The notes below the pieces were generated by a model. The model was given only the letters and a program-made list of their open reading frames with translations. It was not told the origin of the DNA and searched no databases. A DNA stretch of 64,000 nucleotides from Enhydrobacter sp. GTDB taxonomy: Bacteria; Pseudomonadota; Alphaproteobacteria; Reyranellales; Reyranellaceae. The stretch lies in assembly GCF_030246845.1 (NCBI RefSeq), contig NZ_CP126889.1, forward strand, positions 2,712,995 to 2,776,994. The letters run 5' to 3'. The first letter of the stretch is position 1. Each line of letters begins with the position of its first letter. Shown here one piece after another: positions 47,908 to 57,048 of this stretch. The position numbers and the translations under genes were made by a program.

Positions 47908-48684
47908 ATGCCGGCGCAATTGCCCCTACTAATTCGCGCCATGCTGCGACAAGTTTGCGCCATCGCGGGCCGGCGTCTCATCGACAGCATCCTGCCGCCG
48001 CTCTGCCTGGGGTGCGGCGAGATCGTCGGGCCGGGCGGCGCACTTTGCGCGGCGTGCTGGCCGAGCTTCTCGTTCATCGCCGCGCCCCAATGCGCGCGCT
48101 GCGGGACGCCCTTCGCGGAAGATCTGGGACCGGAGGCCTTGTGCGCCGCCTGCCTCACCCGGGCACCGCGGTTTCGCCGGGCGCGCGCCGCCCTGCTGTA
48201 CGACGATCGAAGCCGCCGCCTCATCCTGCCGTTCAAGCACGGCGACCGGACCGACATGGCGCGCACGTGCGGGACCTGGATGGCACGGGCCGGCGCAGAG
48301 CTTCTTGCCGAGGCCGACCTCGTCGCGCCGGTACCGCTTCATTGGCGACGCCTCTTCACCCGGCGCTACAATCAGGCGCTGCTTCTGGCGCGCCATCTCG
48401 TGCAGGATCAGCCCGTCAAGCTGGCGCCCGACCTGCTGCTGCGCCGGCGCTGGACCGGATCGCAGGCCGGCCTTGCGGCCAAGGAGCGTCGGCGCAATGT
48501 CCGTGAGGCGTTCGCGATCCATCCGCGCTGGAGGGATGCCGTGAAAGGCAAGGCTGTGCTGCTGATCGACGACGTGCTGACCACCGGCGCGACGGTCGAA
48601 GCCTGCGCCCGCGCCCTGCAGCGTGTCGGCGCGCGGCACGTTGATGTCCTGACGCTGGCGCGGGTTGTCCGGCCGGCGCTATAG
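47908..48684 (+). CDS. comF: ComF family protein
   Basis: A 258-residue protein with an N-terminal zinc ribbon (CLGCGEIVGPGGALCAACW and CARCGTPFAEDL ... CAAC) and a C-terminal phosphoribosyltransferase domain (VPLHWRRLFTRRYNQA, VLLIDDVLTTGATVEA, the PRPP-binding loop). ComF acts in DNA uptake in transformable bacteria; elsewhere its role is unclear. ATG at 47908; an inner ATG at 47941 is an alternative. Confidence 0.94.
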   Translation: MPAQLPLLIRAMLRQVCAIAGRRLIDSILPPLCLGCGEIVGPGGALCAACWPSFSFIAAPQCARCGTPFAEDLGPEALCAACLTRAPRFRRARAALLYDDRSRRLILPFKHGDRTDMARTCGTWMARAGAELLAEADLVAPVPLHWRRLFTRRYNQALLLARHLVQDQPVKLAPDLLLRRRWTGSQAGLAAKERRRNVREAFAIHPRWRDAVKGKAVLLIDDVLTTGATVEACARALQRVGARHVDVLTLARVVRPAL

Positions 48685-48703
48685 TCGACCGGAGGAGTCC
48701 TTC

Positions 48704-48964
48704 ATGGCCAAGGTCGAGATCTACACCACGCCGTTTTGTGGCTACTGCGCCCGAGCCAAGGGGTTGCTCGACAAGAAGGGTGCCGCCTACGACGAGATGG
48801 ATGTGATGGAAGATGCGGCCAGGCGCGCCGAGATGCGCGAGCGTTCCAGGCGCAGCACGGTGCCGCAGATCTTCATCAACGGACAGCATATCGGCGGTTC
48901 CGATGAACTGGCTGCCCTCGAGCGGGCGGGCAGGCTCGATGCCTTGCTCGCCCAGCCGGGCTGA
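48704..48964 (+). CDS. grxC: Glutaredoxin 3
   Basis: An 86-residue dithiol glutaredoxin. The active site is C12-G-Y-C15 (the E. coli form is CPYC), then STVPQIFINGQHIGGSDEL, which binds glutathione. It reduces disulfides and glutathione mixed disulfides in the cytoplasm. A strong GGAGGAG lies about six bases upstream of the ATG at 48704. Eleven bases precede the nitrilase gene. Confidence 0.96.
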   Translation: MAKVEIYTTPFCGYCARAKGLLDKKGAAYDEMDVMEDAARRAEMRERSRRSTVPQIFINGQHIGGSDELAALERAGRLDALLAQPG

Positions 48965-48975
48965 CGGGAATACCC

Positions 48976-49845
48976 ATGACGACCACATTCAAGGCCGGCT
49001 TGATCCAGACCAACGTCAGCAACGAGATGGCTGAGAACGTGGCTTTCGTGGCGGCGCAGGCGCGTCTCGCCCGGGATGCCGGCGCCGATTTCATCATGAC
49101 CCCCGAGAATACCGGCCTGATCGGCGCCAACCGGGCGGAGACGCTGGCCAAGGCCGAGGTCGAGGAAAATCACGCCATGCTTGCCGCGTGCCGCGCTGCG
49201 GCACGCGAGACGGGCGCCTGGTTCCTGCTGGGGTCGATCCATGTGCGCGTGCCGGGCGAGGCGCAGATCCGCAACCGCTCCTATCTCATCGACGCGAGCG
49301 GCAACGTGGTGGCGAGCTACGACAAGATTCACATGTTTGACGTGCAACTCGCCGGCGGCGAGAGCTACCGCGAGTCCTCGACCTTCAAGCCGGGCGAGAA
49401 ATCGGTGCTGGCCGAGACGCCGTGGGGCGTCCTGGGCATGACGATCTGCTACGACCTTCGCTTCCCGTACCTCTATCGCGATCTCGCCCATGCCGGCGCG
49501 ACCATGCTTGCGATTCCCTCCTCCTTCACCGTACCGACGGGCCAGGCGCACTGGCATACGCTGATGCGCGCCAGGGCCATCGAGACCGGCTGCTTCGTCT
49601 TCGCGCCGGCGCAGGTCGGCACCCACAAGGGCTCGAACCGCAAGACTTACGGCCATTCCATCGCGGTGGCGCCATGGGGCGAGGTCGTGGCGGATGCCGG
49701 TGGCGAGAAAGCGGGCTTCGTGATTGCGGAAGTCGATCTCGGCAAGATTGCGGAGGCGCGCAAAATGGTGCCGTCGCTGACGCACGACCGTCCGTACGCG
49801 GCACCGGTCCTCCATCGCGCCCCGCTGGCCAAGGCTGCCGAATAG
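48976..49845 (+). CDS. Nit1-type carbon-nitrogen hydrolase (deaminated glutathione amidase-like)
   Basis: A 289-residue nitrilase-superfamily amidase. The catalytic triad is visible: Glu in TPENTGLIG, Lys in SYDKIHMFDV, Cys in TICYDLRFPYLYRDL. The motif around HMFDV and the spacing match the Nit1/NIT2-like group that hydrolyses deaminated glutathione, a repair function that fits the glutaredoxin neighbour. It follows grxC by 11 bases in the same operon. Confidence 0.92.
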   Translation: MTTTFKAGLIQTNVSNEMAENVAFVAAQARLARDAGADFIMTPENTGLIGANRAETLAKAEVEENHAMLAACRAAARETGAWFLLGSIHVRVPGEAQIRNRSYLIDASGNVVASYDKIHMFDVQLAGGESYRESSTFKPGEKSVLAETPWGVLGMTICYDLRFPYLYRDLAHAGATMLAIPSSFTVPTGQAHWHTLMRARAIETGCFVFAPAQVGTHKGSNRKTYGHSIAVAPWGEVVADAGGEKAGFVIAEVDLGKIAEARKMVPSLTHDRPYAAPVLHRAPLAKAAE

Positions 49846-49926
49846 CCGGCCAAGCCTCTACCACCAATTCGATTCACACCGAGCGCGATGCCCCTCTTGC
49901 GCCCACTGCGGGCACACCCCATCATA

Positions 49927-49953
49927 TTGGCACTCTCCCGCCGGGAGTGCCAA
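49927..49953. repeat. Inverted repeat upstream of the DUF1178 gene
   Basis: TTGGCACTC(T)CCC and GGGAGTGCCAA form an 11-bp stem with one bulged base and a short GCC loop. It lies 82 bases after the nitrilase stop and 23 bases before the DUF1178 start. It lacks a T-run and could be an operator, a leader hairpin or a weak terminator. Confidence 0.5.
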
Positions 49954-49975
49954 TAGCCGGAAATACCTGTCCTTC

Positions 49976-50461
49976 ATGATTTTGTATCGACTGCGCTGCT
50001 CCAAAGGCCACGAATTCGAGAGCTGGTTCAAGGACAGCAAGACCTACGAACGCCAGGAGAAGAAGTCCTTGATCGGCTGCGCTGTCTGTGGCGACGCCAA
50101 GGTTGCGCGCGCGATCATGTCGCCGCGCATCGGCAAGGGCGGCGACAAGGTCGAGATGGAGGCGGCGTCCCCGCAGCCCCAGGCTCCGGTTCCGGCGCCG
50201 TCTGCCGAGCAGCAGAAGGTCGCGGCGCTCGCCCGCCACATGCCCAAGGAGCTGCGCCAGGCGCTCCTGAAGGTGCGCGCCGAGGTGGAGAAGAACTGCG
50301 AGCATGTCGGCGACAGGTTCGCCGAGGAGGCGCGGAAGATTCACTACGGCGAGAGCGACAAGCGCGGCATCTATGGCGAGACGACGGACGAGGAAGCGGC
50401 GGCCCTGACCGAAGAAGGCATCGAGTTCGGCCGCCTGCCCTGGATTCCGCGCGGCAACTGA
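49976..50461 (+). CDS. DUF1178 family zinc-ribbon protein
   Basis: A 161-residue protein. MILYRLRCSKGHEFESWFKD and IGCAVCGDAKV give a four-residue CxxxH/CxxC metal ribbon. A proline/alanine linker follows, then a conserved C-terminal part (AEEARKIHYGESDKRGIYGE, GIEFGRLPWIP). Function is unknown. It commonly follows grxC/nit in alphaproteobacteria. It ends four bases before the convergent DMT transporter. Confidence 0.94.
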   Translation: MILYRLRCSKGHEFESWFKDSKTYERQEKKSLIGCAVCGDAKVARAIMSPRIGKGGDKVEMEAASPQPQAPVPAPSAEQQKVAALARHMPKELRQALLKVRAEVEKNCEHVGDRFAEEARKIHYGESDKRGIYGETTDEEAAALTEEGIEFGRLPWIPRGN

Positions 50462-50464
50462 GCA

Positions 50465-51385
50465 TCAGGCCGGCCTCGCCGCAGCGGGGCCCTTCAAGTT
50501 GAGCAGATTGGCCGTCAGGATCAGCGCCGCCCCGAGCACAATGAAGAGATCGACTCCCTCGGCGTAGACCAGCCAGCCGGCGAGCGCTGCCAGCGGGACG
50601 CGCAGGAAGTCCATCGGCACGACGGTCGTCGCATCGGCATGGTGCAGAGCGCGGGTCATGCAATAGTGCGAGTAGGTGCCGACGAAGCCAATCACCAGAA
50701 GCCACGCCCACACGTAGGACGAGGGCCATCGCCAGACGAGCAATCCCGGGACGAGCCCCACCACCGACTGGATCACCATCATCCAGAAGATGATGGTGAT
50801 CGTGCTCTCGGTGCGCGTCAGCGTCTTCACCATGATCACCGATGCAGCAAAGCCCACGGCGGCGGCAAGCGCGATGAGCTGGCCGACGCCGGCCGAGCCG
50901 GAGAACGGCCGTACGATGATGGCGACGCCGAAGAGGCCTGTGACGACGGCGATGTTCTTCCACACGCCCATGCGCTCGCCGAGGAAGCTGACCGCGAGGA
51001 TCGCCGTCCAGATCGGCATGGTGAATTCGATCGAGACCACCTGCGCGAGCGGGATCAGGGTCAGGGCCATCAGCCAGGCAAACTGCGCCCCGTAATGGAC
51101 TACGTTGCGTGCGATATGGAGCCATGGCCGCGAAGTGCGGATCGCGTCGAGGCCGCTTGCGCCGCGCAGCAGCGGATAGAGCATGAAGAGGCCGAGGACG
51201 GAGCGGATCATCGTGACCTGGAAGACATGAAGCTCGCGCGTGGCTTCGCGGCCCGCCACGGCCATCACCGTCATGCAGCAGAGCCATCCCGCCATCCATG
51301 CCGCGGCCTTGACTGTCGGCGACGACAGCGGCCGGGCATGGGCTTCAGTTCGTTGCGCTTCGGCGGGCAGGGGACTTGCTCCCAT
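50465..51385 (-). CDS. DMT superfamily (EamA) transporter
   Basis: A 306-residue membrane protein with ten hydrophobic segments in two EamA halves (VSIEFTMPIWTAILAVSFLG in the first; TVVPMDFLRVPLAALAGW in the second). It probably exports a small metabolite. Start 51385 overlaps the ubiG end by 41 bases; an inner ATG at 51295 would remove the overlap and leave the membrane part intact. It lies downstream of ubiG on the same strand. Confidence 0.9.
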   Translation of the reverse strand: MGASPLPAEAQRTEAHARPLSSPTVKAAAWMAGWLCCMTVMAVAGREATRELHVFQVTMIRSVLGLFMLYPLLRGASGLDAIRTSRPWLHIARNVVHYGAQFAWLMALTLIPLAQVVSIEFTMPIWTAILAVSFLGERMGVWKNIAVVTGLFGVAIIVRPFSGSAGVGQLIALAAAVGFAASVIMVKTLTRTESTITIIFWMMVIQSVVGLVPGLLVWRWPSSYVWAWLLVIGFVGTYSHYCMTRALHHADATTVVPMDFLRVPLAALAGWLVYAEGVDLFIVLGAALILTANLLNLKGPAAARPA

Positions 51386-52127
51386 ACAGCATGTAGTTCA
51401 CGTCGAGATCGCTCTTGTGCAGCGACCAGGTGCGGCTCAGCGGACTGTAGACGACGCCGACGATCTCCTGGGCCGCTATGCCGCCGGCGGCGAGCCCGTG
51501 CACGACCTCGGATGGCTTCAGGAATTTGCGCCAGTCGTGGGTTCCGCGCGGCAGCCAGCGCAGCAGATATTCCGCGCCGGCGATGGCGAGGGCCCAGGCC
51601 TTGGCGGTCCGGTTGAGGGTCGAAAGGAAGACCAGGCCGCCGGGCTTCACGAGCCGGCCGCAGGCCTCCAGGAAGACCTCGGCTTCGGCCACGTGCTCGG
51701 CGATCTCGAGCGCCAGCACGATATCGAACTGGGCGCCCGAACCGGCCAGCGCCTCGGCCGTGGCGGTGCGATAGTCGATATCGAGCTCCTGCCGACCGGC
51801 GTGAAGGCCGGCGATGGCGATATTGCGCTTGGCGGCGTCGATGCCGGTCACCCGCGCCCCGAGGCGTGCCATGGGCTCGCAAATCAGGCCGCCGCCGCAG
51901 CCGATGTCGAGCAGCGAGAGCCCGCGCAACGGCGAGCCGCCCAGCGCGTCGCGCCGCCAATGGTCGGCGGCGCGATCGCGAATATAGCGGAGGCGGACCG
52001 GGTTCAGCCGATGAAGCGGCGCGAACTTGCCGGCTGGATCCCACCATTCGTCGGCAATGCGTGAGAAGCGCTCGACCTCGGCCGGATCGACCGTCGAGGC
52101 GCGGGGGATATGCGTGGAAGCGGCCAT
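51345..52127 (-). CDS. ubiG: Ubiquinone O-methyltransferase UbiG
   Basis: A 260-residue SAM-dependent enzyme performing both O-methylations in ubiquinone synthesis. It shows ERFSRIADEWWDPAGKFAPLH near the N-terminus, GLSLLDIGCGGGLICEPMAR (SAM site) and EIAEHVAEAEVF, then LNRTAKAW, all UbiG signatures. ATG at 52127, 58 bases from the divergent lysC start. Confidence 0.96.
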   Translation of the reverse strand: MAASTHIPRASTVDPAEVERFSRIADEWWDPAGKFAPLHRLNPVRLRYIRDRAADHWRRDALGGSPLRGLSLLDIGCGGGLICEPMARLGARVTGIDAAKRNIAIAGLHAGRQELDIDYRTATAEALAGSGAQFDIVLALEIAEHVAEAEVFLEACGRLVKPGGLVFLSTLNRTAKAWALAIAGAEYLLRWLPRGTHDWRKFLKPSEVVHGLAAGGIAAQEIVGVVYSPLSRTWSLHKSDLDVNYMLYGSKSPARRSATN

Positions 52128-52185
52128 GGCTGCCCTTGACCCGTGAGGTGCTGCCGGTGTCTATACCGCGCTTTCGAGCAGGTCC

Positions 52186-53448
52186 ATGGCGCGCATCGTT
52201 CTCAAATTCGGCGGCACCTCGGTCGGCGACACGGATCGCATCAAGAACGTGGCGCGCAAGGTCAAGGCCGAGGTCGAGCGCGGAAACGAGGTCGCTGTCG
52301 TGGTGTCGGCGATGTCCGGCGCCACCAACCAGCTCGTGAAATGGGTCAACGAGATCGCCCCTTTGCACGATCCCCGGGAATACGATGTCGTCGTCGCCAC
52401 CGGTGAGCAGGTGACCATCGGCCTCCTTGCGATGGCGCTCCAGCAGGCGGGCGTGAAATCGCGGTCGTGGGTGTCCTGGCAAATCCCGATCAAGACCGAC
52501 CGCGCCCATGCCAGGGCGCGCATCCAGGACATCGACATCCGCGAGGTGGCGCGGACGATGGCCGAGGGCGAGGTGCCGATCGTGCCGGGTTTCCAGGGCG
52601 TTTCGCCCGAGGGCCGGGTGACGACGCTCGGCCGCGGCGGCTCGGACACGTCGGCGGTCGCGCTAGCGGCGGCGCTCAAGGCCGACCGTTGCGACATCTA
52701 CACCGACGTCGACGGTGTCTACACGACCGATCCGCGTATCGTCGAGAAGGCCCGCAAGATCGACCGCGTGACCTACGAGGAAATGCTCGAGATGGCCTCG
52801 CAGGGCTCGAAGGTGCTGCAGACCCGGTCGGTGGAGCTGGCAATGAATCATCACGTGCGCGTGCAGGTGCTGTCGTCGTTCGACTCGGCGCTCGGCAGCG
52901 ACCTGCCCGGCACGCTGGTTGTGGACGAGGACGAAATCATGGCTGAGGGACTCGAGAAATCCGTCGTGAGCGGCATCGCCTTCTCCAAGGACGAGGCCAA
53001 GGTCACCGTCACCCACGTGGCTGATCGTCCCGGCGTCGCGGCCGCCATCTTCGGTCCGCTGGCCGACGCCAACATCAACGTCGACATGATCGTACAGAAC
53101 GTGTCGCTCGACGGCAGCTCGACCGACATCACCTTCACCGTGCCGCGGGCCGATCTCGCCCGCGCGGTCGAACGGCTGGAGCGCACCAGAACCGAGGTGA
53201 AGTTCACCGAGGTCAAGTCCGACACCAACGTCGCCAAGATCTCGGTGATCGGCGTCGGCATGCGCAGTCATGCCGGCGTCGCCCTCAAGATGTTCGAGAC
53301 CCTGGCCAGCAAGGGCATAAACATCCAGGTGATCTCCACCTCGGAGATCAAGGTGAGCGTGCTGGTGGCGGCGGAATACACGGAACTGGCCGTCCGGGCG
53401 CTGCATACCGCCTATGAGCTCGATGCCGCCCAGCCCATGCCCGCATGA
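52186..53448 (+). CDS. lysC: Aspartate kinase
   Basis: A 420-residue enzyme, first step to lysine, threonine and methionine. The kinase domain opens with VLKFGGTSVGD and contains VSAMSGATNQLV, GRGGSDTSAVALAA and CDIYTDVDGVYTTDPR. Two ACT domains follow from about residue 270 (VTVTHVADRPGVAAAIFGPL, ISVIGVGMRSHAGVA), so allosteric feedback by lysine and/or threonine is expected. Length is normal for the alphaproteobacterial form. It is the first gene of a long plus-strand run. Confidence 0.97.
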   Translation: MARIVLKFGGTSVGDTDRIKNVARKVKAEVERGNEVAVVVSAMSGATNQLVKWVNEIAPLHDPREYDVVVATGEQVTIGLLAMALQQAGVKSRSWVSWQIPIKTDRAHARARIQDIDIREVARTMAEGEVPIVPGFQGVSPEGRVTTLGRGGSDTSAVALAAALKADRCDIYTDVDGVYTTDPRIVEKARKIDRVTYEEMLEMASQGSKVLQTRSVELAMNHHVRVQVLSSFDSALGSDLPGTLVVDEDEIMAEGLEKSVVSGIAFSKDEAKVTVTHVADRPGVAAAIFGPLADANINVDMIVQNVSLDGSSTDITFTVPRADLARAVERLERTRTEVKFTEVKSDTNVAKISVIGVGMRSHAGVALKMFETLASKGINIQVISTSEIKVSVLVAAEYTELAVRALHTAYELDAAQPMPA

Positions 53449-53648
53449 GGTTGCCTCATGCGCGGAACAAATAGTCGGTAGGCATTTCGGCGCAGCTCTT
53501 GCTATAAGCGCCCTATGCACGGCGCGCGCATTCATGCCATCCGCCAAGACGTCCGCCTCGCCTGGCCGGAGGCGGGATGGCACGCCTGCGCCTGCATCAT
53601 CGACCGTAGCTTTGTCGTCATCCGACTCAAGCATCTAGCGGTCTGACC

Positions 53649-55913
53649 ATGGAGAGAGGGACTCCTTTGGCCGGACCGCGAATGCTCCTAAAGCGGCTCC
53701 GGGACACGATGGCGCGTGGCGTCTCTGCAGAGGAGACGCTCGGCGAGGTCGTGCGGCTGGTCGCCAACGAAATGGTGGCCGAGGTCTGCTCGATCTACAT
53801 CCTGCGGGCGGGCGAGGTGCTCGAGCTGTTCGCAACCCAGGGCCTCAATCCTACCGCCGTGCATCGCACCCGCCTTCGCGTCGGCGAGGGCCTGGTGGGC
53901 GACATAGCGGCCCATGGCCGGCCGCTCGCCCTGGACGACGCGCAGAGCCATCCGCAATTCGCCTACCGGCCGGAGACCGGCGAGGAGGTCTACCATTCGC
54001 TGGCCGGCGTGCCGATCCTGCGTGCCGGCCGCGTGCTGGGTGTCCTGGTCGTGCAGAATCGCACGCGCCGCCAGTACGACGAGGAAGAGATCGAGACCCT
54101 GCAGACCATCGCCATGGTGCTGGCGGAGATGGTCGCGGCCGGTCATCTCGTCAGCCCCAACGAGGTCCAGCAAGTCGACGGGCTCGGCCTGCTGCCGCTC
54201 CGTATCGACGGTGTGCAGCTCACGACCGGCGTCGCCATCGGCCGCGCCGTGCTGCACGAGCCGCGCATCGTCATCCAGCGTGTCGTGGCCGAAGACGTCC
54301 ATGCCGAGCAGAAGCGTTTCGAGGAGGCGCTCGAGTCGGTCCGCGACGAGGTCGACCGCATGCTCGAGGCGCACGACATGCAGTCGGGCGAGCATCGCGA
54401 GGTGCTCGAGACCTTTCGCATGTTCGTCGACGATCGCGGCTGGCGGGAACGCGTGCGCGAGGCCATCGGCTCGGGCCTGACGGCGGAAGCCGGCGTCCAG
54501 CGCGCCTTCGACGATGTGCGCACCCGCCTGGGCCAGTCGACCGATCCCTATATCCGCGAGCGCCTGAGCGACCTGCAGGATCTCACCAACCGCCTTCTGC
54601 TGCGGTTGACCGGAAGGGCCGCGGCCGAACCAAGCGCCCAGCCCGACGACGTGATCGTCATCGCCCGCGACATGGGGCCCGCCGAACTGCTCGACTACGA
54701 CCGCGCCCGCCTGCGCGGCGTGGTGTTGGAGGAAGGCTCGGCCATGAGCCATGTCGCGATCGTGGCGCGCGCTCTCGACATTCCGGTTGTGGGACGCGCG
54801 CCCGACGTGCTGTCTCGCGTCGAGCCGGGCGACGCCATCGTTGTCGACGGCGACAGTGCACAGGTTCTGGTGCGACCGGCCGAGGACGTGTTGCAGACGG
54901 TCTATGCCGCGATCGAGGCGCGCACCGAGCGCCGGCGCAAGTACGCGGCCCTGCGCGACCTGCCATCGGCGACCCGGGACCAGGCGCGCATCGGCCTGCA
55001 CATGAATGCCGGCCTGCTGATCGACATGCAGCATCTGGAGGAAACCGGCGCCGACGGCGTCGGTCTCTACAGGACCGAGATCCCGTTCATGGTGCGCTCG
55101 GAATTCCCCGACGTGGAAGCGCAGGCCTGGCTCTATGGCCGCGTGCTCGACATCGCCGACGGCCGCCCCGTGACCTTCAGGACGCTCGATGTCGGTGGCG
55201 ACAAGGTGCTGCCCTATATCGACTCGTTCGGCGACGACAATCCGGCGATGGGCTGGCGCGCGATCCGCATCGGGCTCGATCGTCCGGCGATGTTGCGCCG
55301 CCAGTTGCGCGCGCTGATTCAGGCGGCCGGCGGAAGGCCGCTGTCGGTGATGTTCCCGATGATCGCCGACGTGTCGGAGCTGATGGCTGCGCGTCGCTTG
55401 CTCGACCTCGAGCTCGAGCGCGCCCGCCGGCGCGGCCTGCCGGAGCCCGGCCGCCTGCGCGTTGGCATAATGTTCGAGGTCCCGGCGCTCGCCTGGCAGC
55501 TCGACAGTCTGTTGCCTCACGTCGACTTCGTTTCCGTTGGTACGAACGACCTGATGCAATTTCTGTTTGCGGCGGACCGGGGGAATACGCGGGTGGCGGC
55601 GCGCTACGATAGCTTGTCGCCTGCCCTGCTCCGACTGCTACATTTTGTTGTGGAAAAGACCCGACCGGTCGGCGTCGACCTCGCCGTGTGCGGCGAGATG
55701 GCGGGCCGGCCGGTCGAGGCGCTGGCACTGCTGGCAATCGGCGTTCGTACTTTGTCGATGTCGCCGGCGTCGATTGGTCCCGTTAAGGCTATGATTCGTT
55801 CTCTCGATCTCGCGGAAGCAAGCGCGTTTGTATCTTCGGCGCTGGCGCAACCCGACCGACCCCTGCGCGAGACGCTGCGCTTGTTCGCGGCGGATCATGC
55901 CATCGAAATTTAG
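53649..55913 (+). CDS. ptsP: Phosphoenolpyruvate-protein phosphotransferase PtsP (nitrogen PTS enzyme I)
   Basis: A 754-residue regulator. An N-terminal GAF domain occupies about residues 20-165 and is the nitrogen-sensing part. The enzyme I body follows: GSAMSHVAIVARAL contains the phosphorylated His (residue 368), and the PEP-binding C-terminal barrel has GLYRTEIPFM, FRTLDVGGDK and VGTNDLMQFLFAADR. It passes phosphate from PEP to NPr (PtsO), which is not in the window. 200 bases of non-coding sequence separate it from lysC. Confidence 0.96.
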   Translation: MERGTPLAGPRMLLKRLRDTMARGVSAEETLGEVVRLVANEMVAEVCSIYILRAGEVLELFATQGLNPTAVHRTRLRVGEGLVGDIAAHGRPLALDDAQSHPQFAYRPETGEEVYHSLAGVPILRAGRVLGVLVVQNRTRRQYDEEEIETLQTIAMVLAEMVAAGHLVSPNEVQQVDGLGLLPLRIDGVQLTTGVAIGRAVLHEPRIVIQRVVAEDVHAEQKRFEEALESVRDEVDRMLEAHDMQSGEHREVLETFRMFVDDRGWRERVREAIGSGLTAEAGVQRAFDDVRTRLGQSTDPYIRERLSDLQDLTNRLLLRLTGRAAAEPSAQPDDVIVIARDMGPAELLDYDRARLRGVVLEEGSAMSHVAIVARALDIPVVGRAPDVLSRVEPGDAIVVDGDSAQVLVRPAEDVLQTVYAAIEARTERRRKYAALRDLPSATRDQARIGLHMNAGLLIDMQHLEETGADGVGLYRTEIPFMVRSEFPDVEAQAWLYGRVLDIADGRPVTFRTLDVGGDKVLPYIDSFGDDNPAMGWRAIRIGLDRPAMLRRQLRALIQAAGGRPLSVMFPMIADVSELMAARRLLDLELERARRRGLPEPGRLRVGIMFEVPALAWQLDSLLPHVDFVSVGTNDLMQFLFAADRGNTRVAARYDSLSPALLRLLHFVVEKTRPVGVDLAVCGEMAGRPVEALALLAIGVRTLSMSPASIGPVKAMIRSLDLAEASAFVSSALAQPDRPLRETLRLFAADHAIEI

Positions 55914-55992
55914 CGTCGCAGACGAATCGCTTTTGCCCTTGTAAAGCGCCTCTGGTAAAACTCGGCCGAAGGCAGGGCGGCGGGGACGATTC

Positions 55993-57000
55993 ATGCCGGA
56001 TCAGGTTGAGTGGCGAGCGGCGGAGCATGACACCACGACAGGGCATGCCGTTGGTCGGTTGTTGCGCGAACAGCGCGAAGAGCGTGGTATCAGCATCGAG
56101 GAAGTGGCAAAGAGCCTGCGCATTCGTGCGGCCTTCCTCAAGGCAATCGAACAGGGCCGTTTCGAGGAGCTGCCGGGTGCGGCCTATATCCCTGCCTTCC
56201 TGCGCGGCTATGCGAGCTATCTCGGCCTCGATGCCCAGAAGGTCCTGACGGCCTACCAGCTCTCCGGCTCCTTGCCCGTCGTGCGGCCGGTTTCCCTGCC
56301 GGCCGACTTCCCGATGGCCGAAAGGCGGGCTCCGGTCGGCCTTGCAGTGTTGACGGTGCTGCTGGTGATCGCCGCCGGCTATGCCGTTTGGCACTATCTG
56401 CCGCAGCAGCAGCCGATCGTTGCCGAGAAGGTACCGCCCGTGCCGGACCGCCTGCTTGCGGAGCGACCGGCGAAGGACGATGCCTCGACGAGCGAGACGG
56501 CTCATCTTGCGTCGGCGCCTGCGGTCGTGACGCCCAGCCAAGTCCAGTCGAAGGTCCGTTCGGCGCCGCCGGCCCCCTCGACGCCGGCCCGTGCGCCGGC
56601 CGCCGCTTCAGCGTCCCCGACGACTCCGCCCGAGACACCTCTCGTGCCGCCGCCGGCGGTGATCGCCGTGCCGGCTGCGCCGCCGCCGGTGATGATGACA
56701 GTGCCGTCCGCCGGGCAGGCGCTCGCCGCGCAGCCGCCGGCGATCGAGACCCAGCCTGCGCCGCCGCCCGCGGCCGAGACGCAAGAGGCCGTGGCGCGCC
56801 CGGCGCCGCCGACCAGCACCGATCCCGCCATGGTCGTCGCGACCCCGACCAAGTCGGACACCAAGGTGATCGTCCGGTCGAACAGCTGGGTCGAGCTGCG
56901 GTCTCCCAATGGAGACGTTCTGGCGCAGACTTACGTGCGAGCCGGCGAGAGCTATATCGTGCCGGCGGGTATCTCCTATCGCATCATCGAAGCCCGTTGA
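55993..57000 (+). CDS. HTH/DUF4115 membrane protein (RodZ-like)
   Basis: A 335-residue protein. It opens with a RodZ-type helix-turn-helix (LLREQREERGISIEEVAKSLR, residues 24-44), then ELPGAAYIPAFLRGYASYLG, one membrane helix near residue 118 (VGLAVLTVLLVIAAGYAVW), a long proline/alanine-rich periplasmic linker (about 150-285) and a DUF4115-like beta domain. That domain ends early at SYRIIEAR; relatives generally run some 40 residues further. RodZ supports MreB and cell shape. Proteins of this kind commonly precede ispG in alphaproteobacteria. Confidence 0.85.
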   Translation: MPDQVEWRAAEHDTTTGHAVGRLLREQREERGISIEEVAKSLRIRAAFLKAIEQGRFEELPGAAYIPAFLRGYASYLGLDAQKVLTAYQLSGSLPVVRPVSLPADFPMAERRAPVGLAVLTVLLVIAAGYAVWHYLPQQQPIVAEKVPPVPDRLLAERPAKDDASTSETAHLASAPAVVTPSQVQSKVRSAPPAPSTPARAPAAASASPTTPPETPLVPPPAVIAVPAAPPPVMMTVPSAGQALAAQPPAIETQPAPPPAAETQEAVARPAPPTSTDPAMVVATPTKSDTKVIVRSNSWVELRSPNGDVLAQTYVRAGESYIVPAGISYRIIEAR

Positions 57001-57048
57001 GCGGCCGCCCGGCTGGATAAGCCGGCCGCCCATCGCTACATTGGCGGC

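Noticed and set aside
53449..53648. Short frames in the gap between lysC and ptsP
   Set aside because: No ribosome binding site, no recognisable family and weak codon character; treated as non-coding.
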